Source: Clusia tigrina
Lineage: Eukaryota; Arthropoda; Insecta; Diptera; Clusiidae
Direction: 5' to 3'
Assembly (NCBI GenBank): GCA_920105625.2
Contig: OV050031.1
Span: 128,410,275 to 128,474,274, forward strand
Length of the DNA stretch: 64,000 bases
The position numbers were made by a program, and so were the translations under genes. This document shows positions 54,736 through 64,000 of this stretch, one piece after another; positions within the stretch are counted from its first letter, which is position 1, and each line of letters begins with the position of its first letter. The notes beneath the pieces were generated by a model. The model worked only from the letters and a program-made list of their open reading frames with translations, did no database searches and was not told the DNA's origin.

Positions 54736-56382
54736 TTAGTCTTTCTGCTCAGGGTTACGGAGTAACCTGCCTTCATTGCGCTCGAAATGCTTTAACGCAA
54801 TGTGCCGAGAAGCCCCAAGCGACTCCTCAGGCAGGTGTCTTGATTTGAACGGTAGTTCTACTACATACCGCCCAGAAGACTCTCTGTAAGTGGTCCGGGA
54901 ATACAAATCCAGGCAAGCCTGGTCACCGGGTGACAACCGTCTCTCCCTAGGTGGTTCCTCCACCTCCCAGAATCTCTGCAAGAGCTCTTCAACCGGGTGG
55001 CCGGTCGTAACTTGTACTCTAGCACAGAATGTCTGTGTCGAGTTCTCAGGCATGGGTCCTGTGAGGATCCACCCAAATACAGTTTCCTGTGCAATTAACG
55101 ACCCAATAACGTCACGTTTCAACCCATCAAGCATCACCATCGGGTATAAATCACCCCCTATCAAAATGTCAACTTGTGAAGAGTTTGAAAGACTTGGATC
55201 AGCCAGTCGTAAGCCGGCCAATTGGGCATATTGTTGCGTTGATATCCCTAGTCGGGGTAATTCGCTGGTCAAGGTGGGCAGTACTAATGCTGACACCGGG
55301 AGCCGCACAGAACTGTCGAGAGGTGACCCTAACATTAAATCGCACGCTTTTGTCACGTTAGCTGCCACCACATTGCTTACCCCGGACACTTGGGCATGCA
55401 CGGTACGCGTAGGGAGTCGCAGGCGTCGTTGGAGCTGATCTGAGATAAAGGACCCTTCCGACCCAGGGTCGATCAATGCACGGGCCATGTAATTGACTCC
55501 CTGATACCATACGTGAATAATGGCGGTACCTAAAAGCACACGTTTGGGTAGCCGACCTCGAGCTCGATATGGACCGGATCGTCCCTGGACTATAGCAGGT
55601 ACCACCTGTGCAGCGTGGGCGAAGGAAGGTGTAGCAGGTTGAGCCAACGTGGTGGCCGCGTTGCGTCCGTTGGATGATCGTCTGCCTCGAGGCGGCGTCG
55701 TGCGTGGTGGGCCTCTTATACTCCGGTTCGGGAGCGGCTCACGGTGTAGCAGAGTATGGTGCCGCTCTTGACACGTAAAACATCGGTATTTACTCGTGCA
55801 ATTTGACACACGATGATCCCCCTTCAAACAATTCACGCACAAGTGGAAGCGATTCACCCATCCCCATCGTTCTGATACATCAGCGGTGATGAAAGTAGAG
55901 CAGTGGGAAACCCGATGGCCTGGTAGTGTACATATCTTACACCCTTCCGGATGGACCCTCGCCTGATGAGCCTGCACGTGGCTATTACGGAGTGGTGTTG
56001 AGCGGTTCCCCCCAGGCTCCCGCACGTGATCCGTCTGGCAGACATCAGAGACCGCCTCCAAAGTTTGGAATCGTTTCGAGAGGAATTCCTCCATCGCCAC
56101 CCAAGTCGGTATATCCGCATGATCTGCAAGGGACTGCTCCCAAAAAGAAAGGGTCCTCTCCGGCAACCGAATGGAACTCCAGTATATAAAAATTGGAACC
56201 CAACTGCCTACATCCACCGACAGCTCCTGCAACGCCATAATGCAGTTGCTAACTTCCCGCTGCAGCCTCTTTAACTCCGACCCACTTTCTTTACCTATGG
56301 TACGCATTGTGAATAGGGTTTTCAGCTGGCAATTAATGAGCTTGCGCCGATTTTCGTACAAGCCTCGCCCACGCCTGATCAA
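54736..56382 (-). CDS. BEL/Pao Gag C-terminal half, protease and start of reverse transcriptase
   Basis: 548 residues. The capsid part has LERSNWDP-like WVPIFIYWSS and FLSKRFQTLE segments. The nucleocapsid array is CKICTLPGHRVSHC, CVNCLKGDHRVSNC and CFTCQERHHTLLH. The protease active site is ALIDPGSEGSFIS (DPG is common in BEL), followed by VDILIGGDLYPM and the reverse transcriptase N-terminus. An 8-bp deletion near 56370, compared with the copy at 60265, alters the start of this frame. The first residues before YENRRK are therefore not genuine. TAA at 54736 ends it. Confidence 0.82.
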   Translation of the reverse strand: MIRRGRGLYENRRKLINCQLKTLFTMRTIGKESGSELKRLQREVSNCIMALQELSVDVGSWVPIFIYWSSIRLPERTLSFWEQSLADHADIPTWVAMEEFLSKRFQTLEAVSDVCQTDHVREPGGNRSTPLRNSHVQAHQARVHPEGCKICTLPGHRVSHCSTFITADVSERWGWVNRFHLCVNCLKGDHRVSNCTSKYRCFTCQERHHTLLHREPLPNRSIRGPPRTTPPRGRRSSNGRNAATTLAQPATPSFAHAAQVVPAIVQGRSGPYRARGRLPKRVLLGTAIIHVWYQGVNYMARALIDPGSEGSFISDQLQRRLRLPTRTVHAQVSGVSNVVAANVTKACDLMLGSPLDSSVRLPVSALVLPTLTSELPRLGISTQQYAQLAGLRLADPSLSNSSQVDILIGGDLYPMVMLDGLKRDVIGSLIAQETVFGWILTGPMPENSTQTFCARVQVTTGHPVEELLQRFWEVEEPPRERRLSPGDQACLDLYSRTTYRESSGRYVVELPFKSRHLPEESLGASRHIALKHFERNEGRLLRNPEQKD

Positions 56383-56387
56383 AACCG

Positions 56388-56981
56388 CTATTGGTCAGTT
56401 GGCATTGGTCCACGATTTCTCGCGCCTCCCCTAGTCTTTGCCCTCAGGTGATACATCCGCTCGATGTTAGATAACCGAGCGTTCCGAAGGAACAGCGCCG
56501 TGAACATATCACGGAAGGTGATCCACTTGGAGTACTCCCCCCCGAAAATCTCAATATCACAGGGAGGCACCGGATTACTATGGGATTGAGAAGACAGTTC
56601 AGCCGACGCCTCGGAAGGCACCGCTGGAGAGACGGTCAGGGATTGCATTAGACCACTGATCCGAGCATGACCCTGTTTATACATGGCAAAACTTGCTGCG
56701 AATCGTTGCCGTATAGACTCTTTGATGGCTACGCATTTCTCGTCTAAATTCGCTTCAATGACCGCTGCAGCCTTCGCCTCCTTCAACGCCTGCCATAAGT
56801 CTGCCAATTCAGTCAGATCAAGGCGAAGATATTCAAGATTTTGGGAGGCGGAAGAGTTCCGCTCGAACTCAATAACAAACGCGGTCAGGCTATCAGCCGC
56901 GTCTATCAGCGGAGTCAGCATAGTTGCAGACCGCTTGACCTGAGAACGCAGCTCAATGATGGCAAAACGCAAGCAGAACAC
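56388..56981 (-). pseudogene. gag: BEL/Pao Gag N-terminal part
   Basis: 197 residues ending in a frameshifted tail. Shows helical Gag sequence and FGGEYSKWITFRDMF with LRNARLSNIERMYHL, the conserved core of BEL/Pao Gag (DUF1759). After KTRG a 1-nt shift sends the frame to an early stop; the true continuation is in the frame of 54736-56382. The same shift is in the tandem copy at 60304-60897. Confidence 0.8.
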
Positions 56982-58241
56982 GGAAAAACACTACACCTTC
57001 CCGTCGATACACCCAGTTACCCAGCTATATGTGTACACAATTGACCCGCTGAGGTGACCGATATAACACCCACCTTATTTTCACTGAGGAGACCACACAA
57101 CGTAAAAGACAATCCCCAGTAGGAATGAACTACGCGAAGCCTAGGCAATGACGACAGCACTGAGCAACTACAATTGAAAAACAAAGAAATTGAAGTATAA
57201 CCCCAACTTGAGATACCCAACGCAGCGCTATGAGCTGCTGTATGTGACCCGGACCTTGCGTCGCTCGTGGGTTCACTGATACAGGGTTATAAAATGACAA
57301 AAAGACAGTACAAGTTGGCAGCGCTGCGAGCTGCGAAAACTATGACGTACGGAGATCAACGAGTGTACGTATTTTTCAGCGTCGTAATATATGGATGTTC
57401 AAGCACCGCTGGCACACGGTTTGCTGTAAAAAGGCGTCGGCAGCGCTGTGAGCTTCGGACTGCGAACCTAATTACACCGCACTCGTGTCGAAAGTGTCGA
57501 TCCTCCACCACGTTCACAGTTGTTGACCCGTTAGTACGGAAAAACTACCGGCAACGGTGTAAGTTACCGGTTCATCAGCAACGGTACACAACGTACCGTA
57601 ACCAGGCTCTGGGCAGCGCAGTGAGCTGTAAACCCCCACGCCACTGTAGAAGCGACAAACAATATGCTCCCACCGCTTACTTGCAACACGGTACGACTTC
57701 GACGCGGCGATATACGCACGCAATACCGATAGCCCGAACAGCTGACCCACAAGAGTTGTAAGTGTGACACTCGCCTTAATTCGTATCAACGAACAAAGCA
57801 ACACTCAAAACTAGGGCACCGAATGCTCAACGGAACAGCGGATAGCGGCAATGACAATAGCATGCACAGCGGCTGTGGAAAAATCTGCGCACAAGCAGCG
57901 GTACACAGCTTATGGTAACCGGCGTCGGCAGCGCTTTGAGCTGCAGACTGCGAACCGAGTTACGCAGCGGCCGTGCTGAGAATTTATTTAAAAATGTAAA
58001 TTCCAGTACCTGCTGCTGTGCAAGAATCCACACACACGCACACACTCACACAAGTGACGATACGGAAATGTACCGTTTGCCGCGACGACCGTACTCAACC
58101 GAATTACGCGATAAAGAAAAGCGAATCAAAAAAAAAATATGTGTTCAATATTGCAATTACAGAAATGGTTTAATAATATATTACATAAAAATAAATATTA
58201 AACACTTACCGGACGCAGCTGTGATCCGGCTCGAAGGACCA
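56982..58241 (-). promoter_or_regulatory. BEL/Pao leader with repeated 17-bp motif
   Basis: About 1.26 kb without a Gag frame. On the plus strand GCAGCGCTNTGAGCTGC or a close variant occurs five times (57222, 57318, 57440, 57612, 57928). The primer binding site, TGGTCCTTCGAGCCGG on the minus strand, is at about 58226-58241 next to the LTR, and a strong 5' splice site (GTAAGT on the minus strand, 58204-58209) follows it. Roles in packaging or splicing are inferred. Confidence 0.55.
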
Positions 58242-58686
58242 TGTTTCTGAGTTCGCTATTTCGCTCTGATTCCATTTTTGGGTTTTGATTTCGTTGATAT
58301 ATATTCTATCCAAGTTTGGTTTTGTTTGTTTAAATATATTTTATTCAAGTTTGGTTTTGTTTGTTTAAATATATTTTATTCAAGTTTGGTTTTGTTTGGT
58401 TAAATATATTTTATTCAAGTTTGGTTTTGTTTGTTTAAATATATTTTAGTTTCACCCTTCTTAGTTGGCTGTTCAAAATCAACTGCGGTCGGCACGCAGT
58501 ATTGCCGACCAGCTTTCCTCCGCTGCCTGCGTCAGCACTCTCACCAAAATAAAGATGGCTGCGGCCTGCCACACAAATTTGGCGGGACCCAATGAGGGGA
58601 ATTCTCTCCGCACTGAGCCCCGCTCAGAGTTGCATGGTGACTGTGCGCAGGCAGCAGCCGTTGTCAGGAGGGCTCCGGCGCGAACA
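58242..58686 (-). repeat. BEL/Pao LTR, right (5' LTR of the element)
   Basis: 445 bp, nearly identical to the left LTR; differs for example in the third 35-bp repeat (AAATAT here, AAACAT there) and at a CTCCGCTG site. Followed by GTATG at 58687-58691. Confidence 0.9.
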
Positions 58687-58955
58687 GTATGTTTAAAGAT
58701 GAATGTAATGGGAAAATAATGAAGGAATTTATTGGTTTGCGAGCAAAAATGTATTCTTGCAAAAATTTATGAGGATGGAAAAGAAATTAAGAAAATCAAA
58801 GGTATAAAACAATTTGTTACAAATAAACTTACTATTGATGATTTTAGAAAGTGCTTGTTAGAAAAAAATTATATTTTGATTCAATGTACATTTTTAGATC
58901 TAAGTTGCATCATATTTGTAAACTAGTATTAAGTTTTTTAGATGATAAGAGATTT
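58687..58955 (+). pseudogene. polB: Unit 6 polymerase C-terminal fragment, copy 1
   Basis: Resumes the unit 6 sequence interrupted at 50200: FKDECNGKIMKEFIGLRAKMYS and the following region to DDKRF. Cut at 58955 by the tandem junction, so the normal end is missing. Confidence 0.8.
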
Positions 58956-60329
58956 AGGCATGGGTCCTGTGAGGATCCACCCAAATACAGTTTCCTGTGC
59001 AATTAACGACCCAATAACGTCACGTTTCAACCCATCAAGCATCACCATCGGGTATAAATCACCCCCTATCAAAATGTCAACTTGTGAAGAGTTTGAAAGA
59101 CTTGGATCAGCCAGTCGTAAGCCGGCCAATTGGGCATATTGTTGCGTTGATACCCCTAGTCGGGGTAATTCGCTGGTCAAGGTGGGCAGTACTAATGCTG
59201 ACACCGGGAGCCGCACAGAACTGTCGAGAGGTGACCCTAACATTAAATCGCACGCTTTTGTCACGTTAGCTGCCACCACATTGCTTACCCCGGACACTTG
59301 GGCATGCACGGTACGCGTAGGGAGTCGCAGGCGTCGTTGGAGCTGATCTGAGATAAAGGACCCTTCCGACCCAGGGTCGATCAATGCACGGGCCATGTAA
59401 TTGACTCCCTGATACCATACGTGAATAATGGCGGTACCTAAAAGCACACGTTTGGGTAGCCGACCTCGAGCTCGATATGGACCGGATCGTCCCTGGACTA
59501 TAGCAGGTACCACCTGTGCAGCGTGGGCGAAGGAAGGTGTAGCAGGTTGAGCCAACGTGGTGGCCGCGTTGCGTCCGTTGGATGATCGTCTGCCTCGAGG
59601 CGGCGTCGTGCGTGGTGGGCCTCTTATACTCCGGTTCGGGAGCGGCTCACGGTGTAGCAGAGTATGGTGCCGCTCTTGACACGTAAAACATCGGTATTTA
59701 CTCGTGCAATTTGACACACGATGATCCCCCTTCAAACAATTCACGCACAAGTGGAAGCGATTCACCCATCCCCATCGTTCTGATACATCAGCGTTGATGA
59801 AAGTAGAGCAGTGGGAAACTCGATGGCCTGGTAGTGTACATATCTTACACCCTTCCGGATGGACCCTCGCCTGATGAGCCTGCACGTGGCTATTACGGAG
59901 TGGTGTTGAGCGGTTCCCCCCAGGCTCCCGCACGTGATCCGTCTGGCAGACATCAGAGACCGCCTCCAAAGTTTGGAATCGTTTCGAGAGGAATTCCTCC
60001 ATCGCCACCCAAGTCGGTATATCCGCATGATCTGCAAGGGACTGCTCCCAAAAAGAAAGGGTCCTCTCCGGCAACCGAATGGAACTCCAGTATATAAAAA
60101 TTGGATCCCAACTGCCTACATCCACCGACAGCTCCTGCAACGCCATAATGCAGTTGCTAACTTCCCGCTGCAGCCTCTTTAACTCCGACCCACTTTCTTT
60201 ACCTATGGTACGCATTGTGAATAGGGTTTTCAGCTGGCAATTAATGAGCTTGCGCCGATTTTCGTACCGGGCAGTAAGCCTCGCCCACGCCTGATCAAAA
60301 CCGCTATTGGTCAGTTGGCATTGGTCCAC
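58938..60329 (-). CDS. BEL/Pao Gag C-terminus and protease, R2 copy, with chimeric end
   Basis: 463 residues, including the segment with QCQLTNSGFDQAWARLTAR that is disrupted in R1, the zinc knuckles, and the protease DPGS site. At 58955 it crosses the tandem junction and ends with a few residues (KSLII) read antisense through the polymerase relic. No reverse transcriptase is attached. It is the most intact Gag C-terminal frame in the window. Confidence 0.75.
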   Translation of the reverse strand: MDQCQLTNSGFDQAWARLTARYENRRKLINCQLKTLFTMRTIGKESGSELKRLQREVSNCIMALQELSVDVGSWDPIFIYWSSIRLPERTLSFWEQSLADHADIPTWVAMEEFLSKRFQTLEAVSDVCQTDHVREPGGNRSTPLRNSHVQAHQARVHPEGCKICTLPGHRVSHCSTFINADVSERWGWVNRFHLCVNCLKGDHRVSNCTSKYRCFTCQERHHTLLHREPLPNRSIRGPPRTTPPRGRRSSNGRNAATTLAQPATPSFAHAAQVVPAIVQGRSGPYRARGRLPKRVLLGTAIIHVWYQGVNYMARALIDPGSEGSFISDQLQRRLRLPTRTVHAQVSGVSNVVAANVTKACDLMLGSPLDSSVRLPVSALVLPTLTSELPRLGVSTQQYAQLAGLRLADPSLSNSSQVDILIGGDLYPMVMLDGLKRDVIGSLIAQETVFGWILTGPMPKSLII

Positions 60330-60897
60330 GATTTCTCGCGCCTCCCCTAGTCTTTGCCCTCAGGTGATACATCCGCTCGATGTTAGATAACCGAGCGTTC
60401 CGAAGGAACAGCGCCGTGAACATATCACGGAAGGTGATCCACTTGGAGTACTCCCCCCCGAAAATCTCAATATCACAGGGAGGCACCGGATTACTATGGG
60501 ATTGAGAAGACAGTTCAGCCGACGCCTCGGAAGGCACCGCTGGAGAGACGGTCAGGGATTGCATTAGACCACTGATCCGAGCATGACCCTGTTTATACAT
60601 GGCAAAACTTGCTGCGAATCGTTGCCGTATAGACTCTTTGATGGCTACGCATTTCTCGTCTAAATTCGCTTCAATGACCGCTGCAGCCTTCGCCTCCTTC
60701 AACGCCTGCCATAAGTCTGCCAATTCAGTCAGATCAAGGCGAAGATATTCAAGATTTTGGGAGGCGGAAGAGTTCCGCTCGAACTCAATAACAAACGCGG
60801 TCAGGCTATCAGCCGCGTCTATCAGCGGAGTCAGCATAGTTGCAGACCGCTTGACCTGAGAACGCAGCTCAATGATGGCAAAACGCAAGCAGAACAC
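60304..60897 (-). pseudogene. gag: BEL/Pao Gag N-terminal part, R2 copy
   Basis: Identical in content to 56388-56981, including the frameshifted tail. It overlaps the downstream frame by 26 bp. Confidence 0.8.
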
Positions 60898-62157
60898 GGA
60901 AAAACACTACACCTTCCCGTCGATACACCCAGTTACCCAGCTATATGTGTACACAATTGACCCGCTGAGGTGACCGATATAACACCCACCTTATTTTCAC
61001 TGAGGAGACCACACAACGTAAAAGACAATCCCCAGTAGGAATGAACTACGCGAAGCCTAGGCAATGACGACAGCACTGAGCAACTACAATTGAAAAACAA
61101 AGAAATTGAAGTATAACCCCAACTTGAGATACCCAACGCAGCGCTATGAGCTGCTGTATGTGACCCGGACCTTGCGTCGCTCGTGGGTTCACTGATACAG
61201 GGTTATAAAATGACAAAAAGACAGTACAAGTTGGCAGCGCTGCGAGCTGCGAAAACTATGACGTACGGAGATCAACGAGTGTACGTATTTTTCAGCGTCG
61301 TAATATATGGATGTTCAAGCACCGCTGGCACACGGTTTGCTGTAAAAAGGCGTCGGCAGCGCTGTGAGCTGCGGACTGCGAACCTAATTACACCGCACTC
61401 GTGTCGAAAGTGTCGATCCTCCACCACGTTCACAGTTGTTGACCCGTTAGTACGGAAAAACTACCGGCAACGGTGTAAGTTACCGGTTCATCAGCAACGG
61501 TACACAACGTACCGTAACCAGGCTCTGGGCAGCGCAGTGAGCTGTAAACCCCCACGCCACTGTAGAAGCGACAAACAATATGCTCCCACCGCTTACTTGC
61601 AACACGGTACGACTTCGACGCGGCGATATACGCACGCAATACCGATAGCCCGAACAGCTGACCCACAAGAGTTGTAAGTGTGACACTCGCCTTAATTCGT
61701 ATCAACGAACAAAGCAACACTCAAAACTAGGGCACCGAATGCTCAACGGAACAGCGGATAGCGGTAATGACAATAGCATGCACAGCGGCTGTGGAAAAAT
61801 CTGCGCACAAGCAGCGGTACACAGCTTATGGTAACCGGCGTCGGCAGCGCTTTGAGCTGCAGACTGCGAACCGAGTTACGCAGCGGCCGTGCTGAGAATT
61901 TATTTAAAAATGTAAATTCCAGTACCTGCTGCTGTGCAAGAATCCACACACACGCACACACTCACACAAGTGACGATACGGAAATGTACCGTTTGCCGCG
62001 ACGACCGTACTCAACCGAATTACGCGATAAAGAAAAGCGAATCAAAAAAAAAATATGTGTTCAATATTGCAATTACAGAAATGGTTTAATAATATATTAC
62101 ATAAAAATAAATATTAAACACTTACCGGACGCAGCTGTGATCCGGCTCGAAGGACCA
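60898..62157 (-). promoter_or_regulatory. BEL/Pao leader, R2 copy
   Basis: Second copy of the leader with the five 17-bp motif copies, the 5' splice site and the primer binding site next to the LTR at 62158. No gene seen. Confidence 0.5.
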
Positions 62158-62602
62158 TGTTTCTGAGTTCGCTATTTCGCTCTGATTCCATTTTTGGGTT
62201 TTGATTTCGTTGATATATATTCTATCCAAGTTTGGTTTTGTTTGTTTAAATATATTTTATTCAAGTTTGGTTTTGTTTGTTTAAATATATTTTATTCAAG
62301 TTTGGTTTTGTTTGGTTAAATATATTTTATTCAAGTTTGGTTTTGTTTGTTTAAATATATTTTAGTTTCACCCTTCTTAGTTGGCTGTTCAAAATCAACT
62401 GCGGTCGGCACGCAGTATTGCCGACCAGCTTTCCTCCGCTGCCTGCGTCAGCACTCTCACCAAAATAAAGATGGCTGCGGCCTGCCACACAAATTTGGCG
62501 GGACCCAATGAGGGGAATTCTCTCCGCACTGAGCCCCGCTCAGAGTTGCATGGTGACTGTGCGCAGGCAGCAGCCGTTGTCAGGAGGGCTCCGGCGCGAA
62601 CA
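62158..62602 (-). repeat. BEL/Pao LTR, R2 copy
   Basis: 445 bp, same as 58242-58686, followed by GTATG at 62603-62607. This is not an independent insertion: the flank and junction are duplicated with it. Confidence 0.9.
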
Positions 62603-62871
62603 GTATGTTTAAAGATGAATGTAATGGGAAAATAATGAAGGAATTTATTGGTTTGCGAGCAAAAATGTATTCTTGCAAAAATTGATGAGGATGGAAAAGA
62701 AATTAAGAAAATCAAAGGTATAAAACAATTTGTTACAAATAAACTTACTATTGATGATTTTAGAAAGTGCTTGTTAGAAAAAAATTATATTTTGATTCAA
62801 TGTACATTTTTAGATCTAAGTTGCATCATATTTGTAAACTAGTATTAAGTTTTTTAGATGATAAGAGATTT
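62603..62871 (+). pseudogene. polB: Unit 6 polymerase C-terminal fragment, copy 2
   Basis: Duplicate of 58687-58955 with minor changes (AAAATTGATGAGG here, AAAATTTATGAGG there). Confidence 0.8.
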
Positions 62872-63989
62872 AGGCATGGGTCCTGTGAGGATCCACCCAA
62901 ATACAGTTTCCTGTGCAATTAACGACCCAATAACGTCACGTTTCAACCCATCAAGCATCACCATCGGGTATAAATCACCCCCTATCAAAATGTCAACTTG
63001 TGAAGAGTTTGAAAGACTTGGATCAGCCAGTCGTAAGCCGGCCAATTGGGCATATTGTTGCGTTGATACCCCTAGTCGGGGTAATTCGCTGGTCAAGGTG
63101 GGCAGTACTAATGCTGACACCGGGAGCCGCACAGAACTGTCGAGAGGTGACCCTAACATTAAATCGCACGCTTTTGTCACGTTAGCTGCCACCACATTGC
63201 TTACCCCGGACACTTGGGCATGCACGGTACGCGTAGGGAGTCGCAGGCGTCGTTGGAGCTGATCTGAGATAAAGGACCCTTCCGACCCAGGGTCGATCAA
63301 TGCACGGGCCATGTAATTGACTCCCTGATACCATACGTGAATAATAGCGGTACTAAAAGCACACGTTTGGGTAGCCGACCTCGAGCTCGATATGGACCGG
63401 ATCGTCCCTGGACTATAGCAGGTACCACCTGTGCAGCGTGGGCGAAGGAAGGTGTAGCAGGTTGAGCCAACGTGGTGGCCGCGTTGCGTCCGTTGGATGA
63501 TCGTCTGCCTCGAGGCGGCGTCGTGCGTGGTGGGCCTCTTATACTCCGGTTCGGGAGCGGCTCACGGTGTAGCAGAGTATGGTGCCGCTCTTGACACGTA
63601 AAACATCGGTATTTACTCGTGCAATTTGACACACGATGATCCCCCTTCAAACAATTCACGCACAAGTGGAAGCGATTCACCCATCCCCATCGTTCTGATA
63701 CGTCAGCGTTGATGAAAGTAGAGCAGTGGGAAACTCGATGGCCTGGTAGTGTACATATCTTACACCCTTCCGGATGGACCCTCGCCTGATGAGCCTGCAC
63801 GTGGCTATTTCGGAGTGGTGTTGAGCGGTTCCCCCCAGGCTCCCGCACGTGATCCGTCTGGCAGACATCAGAGACCGCCTCCAAAGTTTGGAATCGTTTC
63901 GAGAGGAATTCCTCCATCGCCACCCAAGTCGGTATATCCGCATGATCTGCAAGGGACTGCTCCCAAAAAGAAAGGGTCCTCTCCGGCAA
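62854..63989 (-). pseudogene. BEL/Pao Gag C-terminus and protease, R3 copy (partial)
   Basis: Two frames (62854-63312 with the protease DPGS site; 63297-63989 with the nucleocapsid zinc knuckles) are split by a short deletion near 63350 private to R3. It ends antisense in the polymerase relic like R2, and its N-terminus lies outside the window. Confidence 0.75.
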
Positions 63990-64000
63990 CCGAATGGAAC
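62872..64000. repeat. 3.9-kb tandem repeat copy R3 (runs off the window)
   Basis: Third start at AGGCATGGGTCC. The array continues beyond the window, so the copy number is unknown. Confidence 0.88.

Larger units (their letters stand above)
50201..58686 (-). mobile_element. BEL/Pao LTR retrotransposon, complete, minus strand
   Basis: 445-bp LTRs at 50201-50645 and 58242-58686 (TGTTTC...GAACA) flanked by the 5-bp duplication GTATG (50196-50200, 58687-58691). Reading right to left: primer site, ~1.26-kb leader, Gag, protease, reverse transcriptase, RNase H, integrase, an extra zinc-knuckle ORF, polypurine tract. Gag has a frameshift and a small deletion; Pol has one nonsense codon and one frameshift. 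The inserted target is the polymerase C-terminal region of unit 6. Confidence 0.9.
55048..58955. repeat. 3.9-kb tandem repeat copy R1 (BEL 5' half + LTR + unit 6 flank)
   Basis: Starts inside the BEL protease region and ends within the unit 6 polymerase relic after AGATAAGAGATTT. The next base begins a second copy of the BEL sequence starting AGGCATGGGTCC. Confidence 0.88.
58956..62871. repeat. 3.9-kb tandem repeat copy R2
   Basis: Period 3916 bp to the next copy. Same content as R1 with few differences: it keeps 8 bp near 60268 that R1 lacks and has GAGCTGC intact in the third leader motif (61355-61371), so R1 carries younger changes. Confidence 0.9.

Noticed and set aside
57267..58250. Plus-strand ORFs of 164 and 112 codons in the BEL leader
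   Set aside because: Antisense to the element and rich in the repeated 17-bp motif; conservation in R2 is explained by the young duplication.

Overview
The window is about 64 kb of repeat-dense nuclear DNA from an arthropod, most likely an insect. Every coding segment I recognise belongs to a mobile or virus-derived element: Helitrons with a Rep/PIF1-type helicase protein, a Gypsy LTR element of CsRn1/Kabuki type, a BEL/Pao LTR element, and an AT-rich Polinton/Maverick/adintovirus-like relic carrying a protein-primed DNA polymerase B. I see no ordinary host gene, tRNA, rRNA or CRISPR array. Spliceosomal-type introns and the element repertoire rule out a prokaryote. The sequence alone does not fix the insect order.

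Layout. 1-314 is the 3' end of a Helitron, followed by the tail of one virus-like unit (321-747). 748-9593 is a composite Gypsy insertion, LTR-internal-LTR-internal-LTR, flanked by a 4-bp TATA duplication. 9594-14528 is virus-like unit 1, which is cut by two Helitrons lying head to tail with no gap (14529-20010 and 20011-~25357). 25361-48352 holds the tail of unit 1 and four further tandem virus-like units of 5.59-5.69 kb each (units 2-5). Unit 6 (48353-50200) carries a 2.4-kb internal deletion and is split by a complete 8.5-kb BEL/Pao element (50201-58686, coding on the minus strand, GTATG target duplication). The right part of that element plus 269 bp of flanking unit 6 then repeats in tandem with a ~3.91-kb period (55048-58955, 58956-62871, 62872 to beyond the window).

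Each virus-like unit has the same order: a short leader ORF relic; an AT-rich upstream region with CRE-like TGACGTCA sites and often a GAGCT minisatellite; a DNA polymerase B gene with N-terminal C2H2 fingers, an HNH (endonuclease VII-like) module and a 67-bp phase-2 intron; a relic resembling the A32/FtsK-type packaging ATPase, usually beside a (TA)n tract; and a relic ORF with a YWDDPNELVDRL-type motif. All copies are broken. Units 1-5 share the same frameshifts, so they were amplified as a pseudogene-bearing repeat. Unit 6 keeps the unbroken frame at two of those sites.

Order of events inferred from nesting: virus-like integration; decay; tandem amplification; Helitron insertion and further duplication of a Helitron-bearing unit; Gypsy and BEL insertions; finally local tandem amplification of the BEL/flank junction. 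The most unusual items are the tandem relic array with shared lesions, the TE-junction macrosatellite, the head-to-tail Helitron pair, and a zinc-knuckle Gag-like ORF lying downstream of the BEL integrase.
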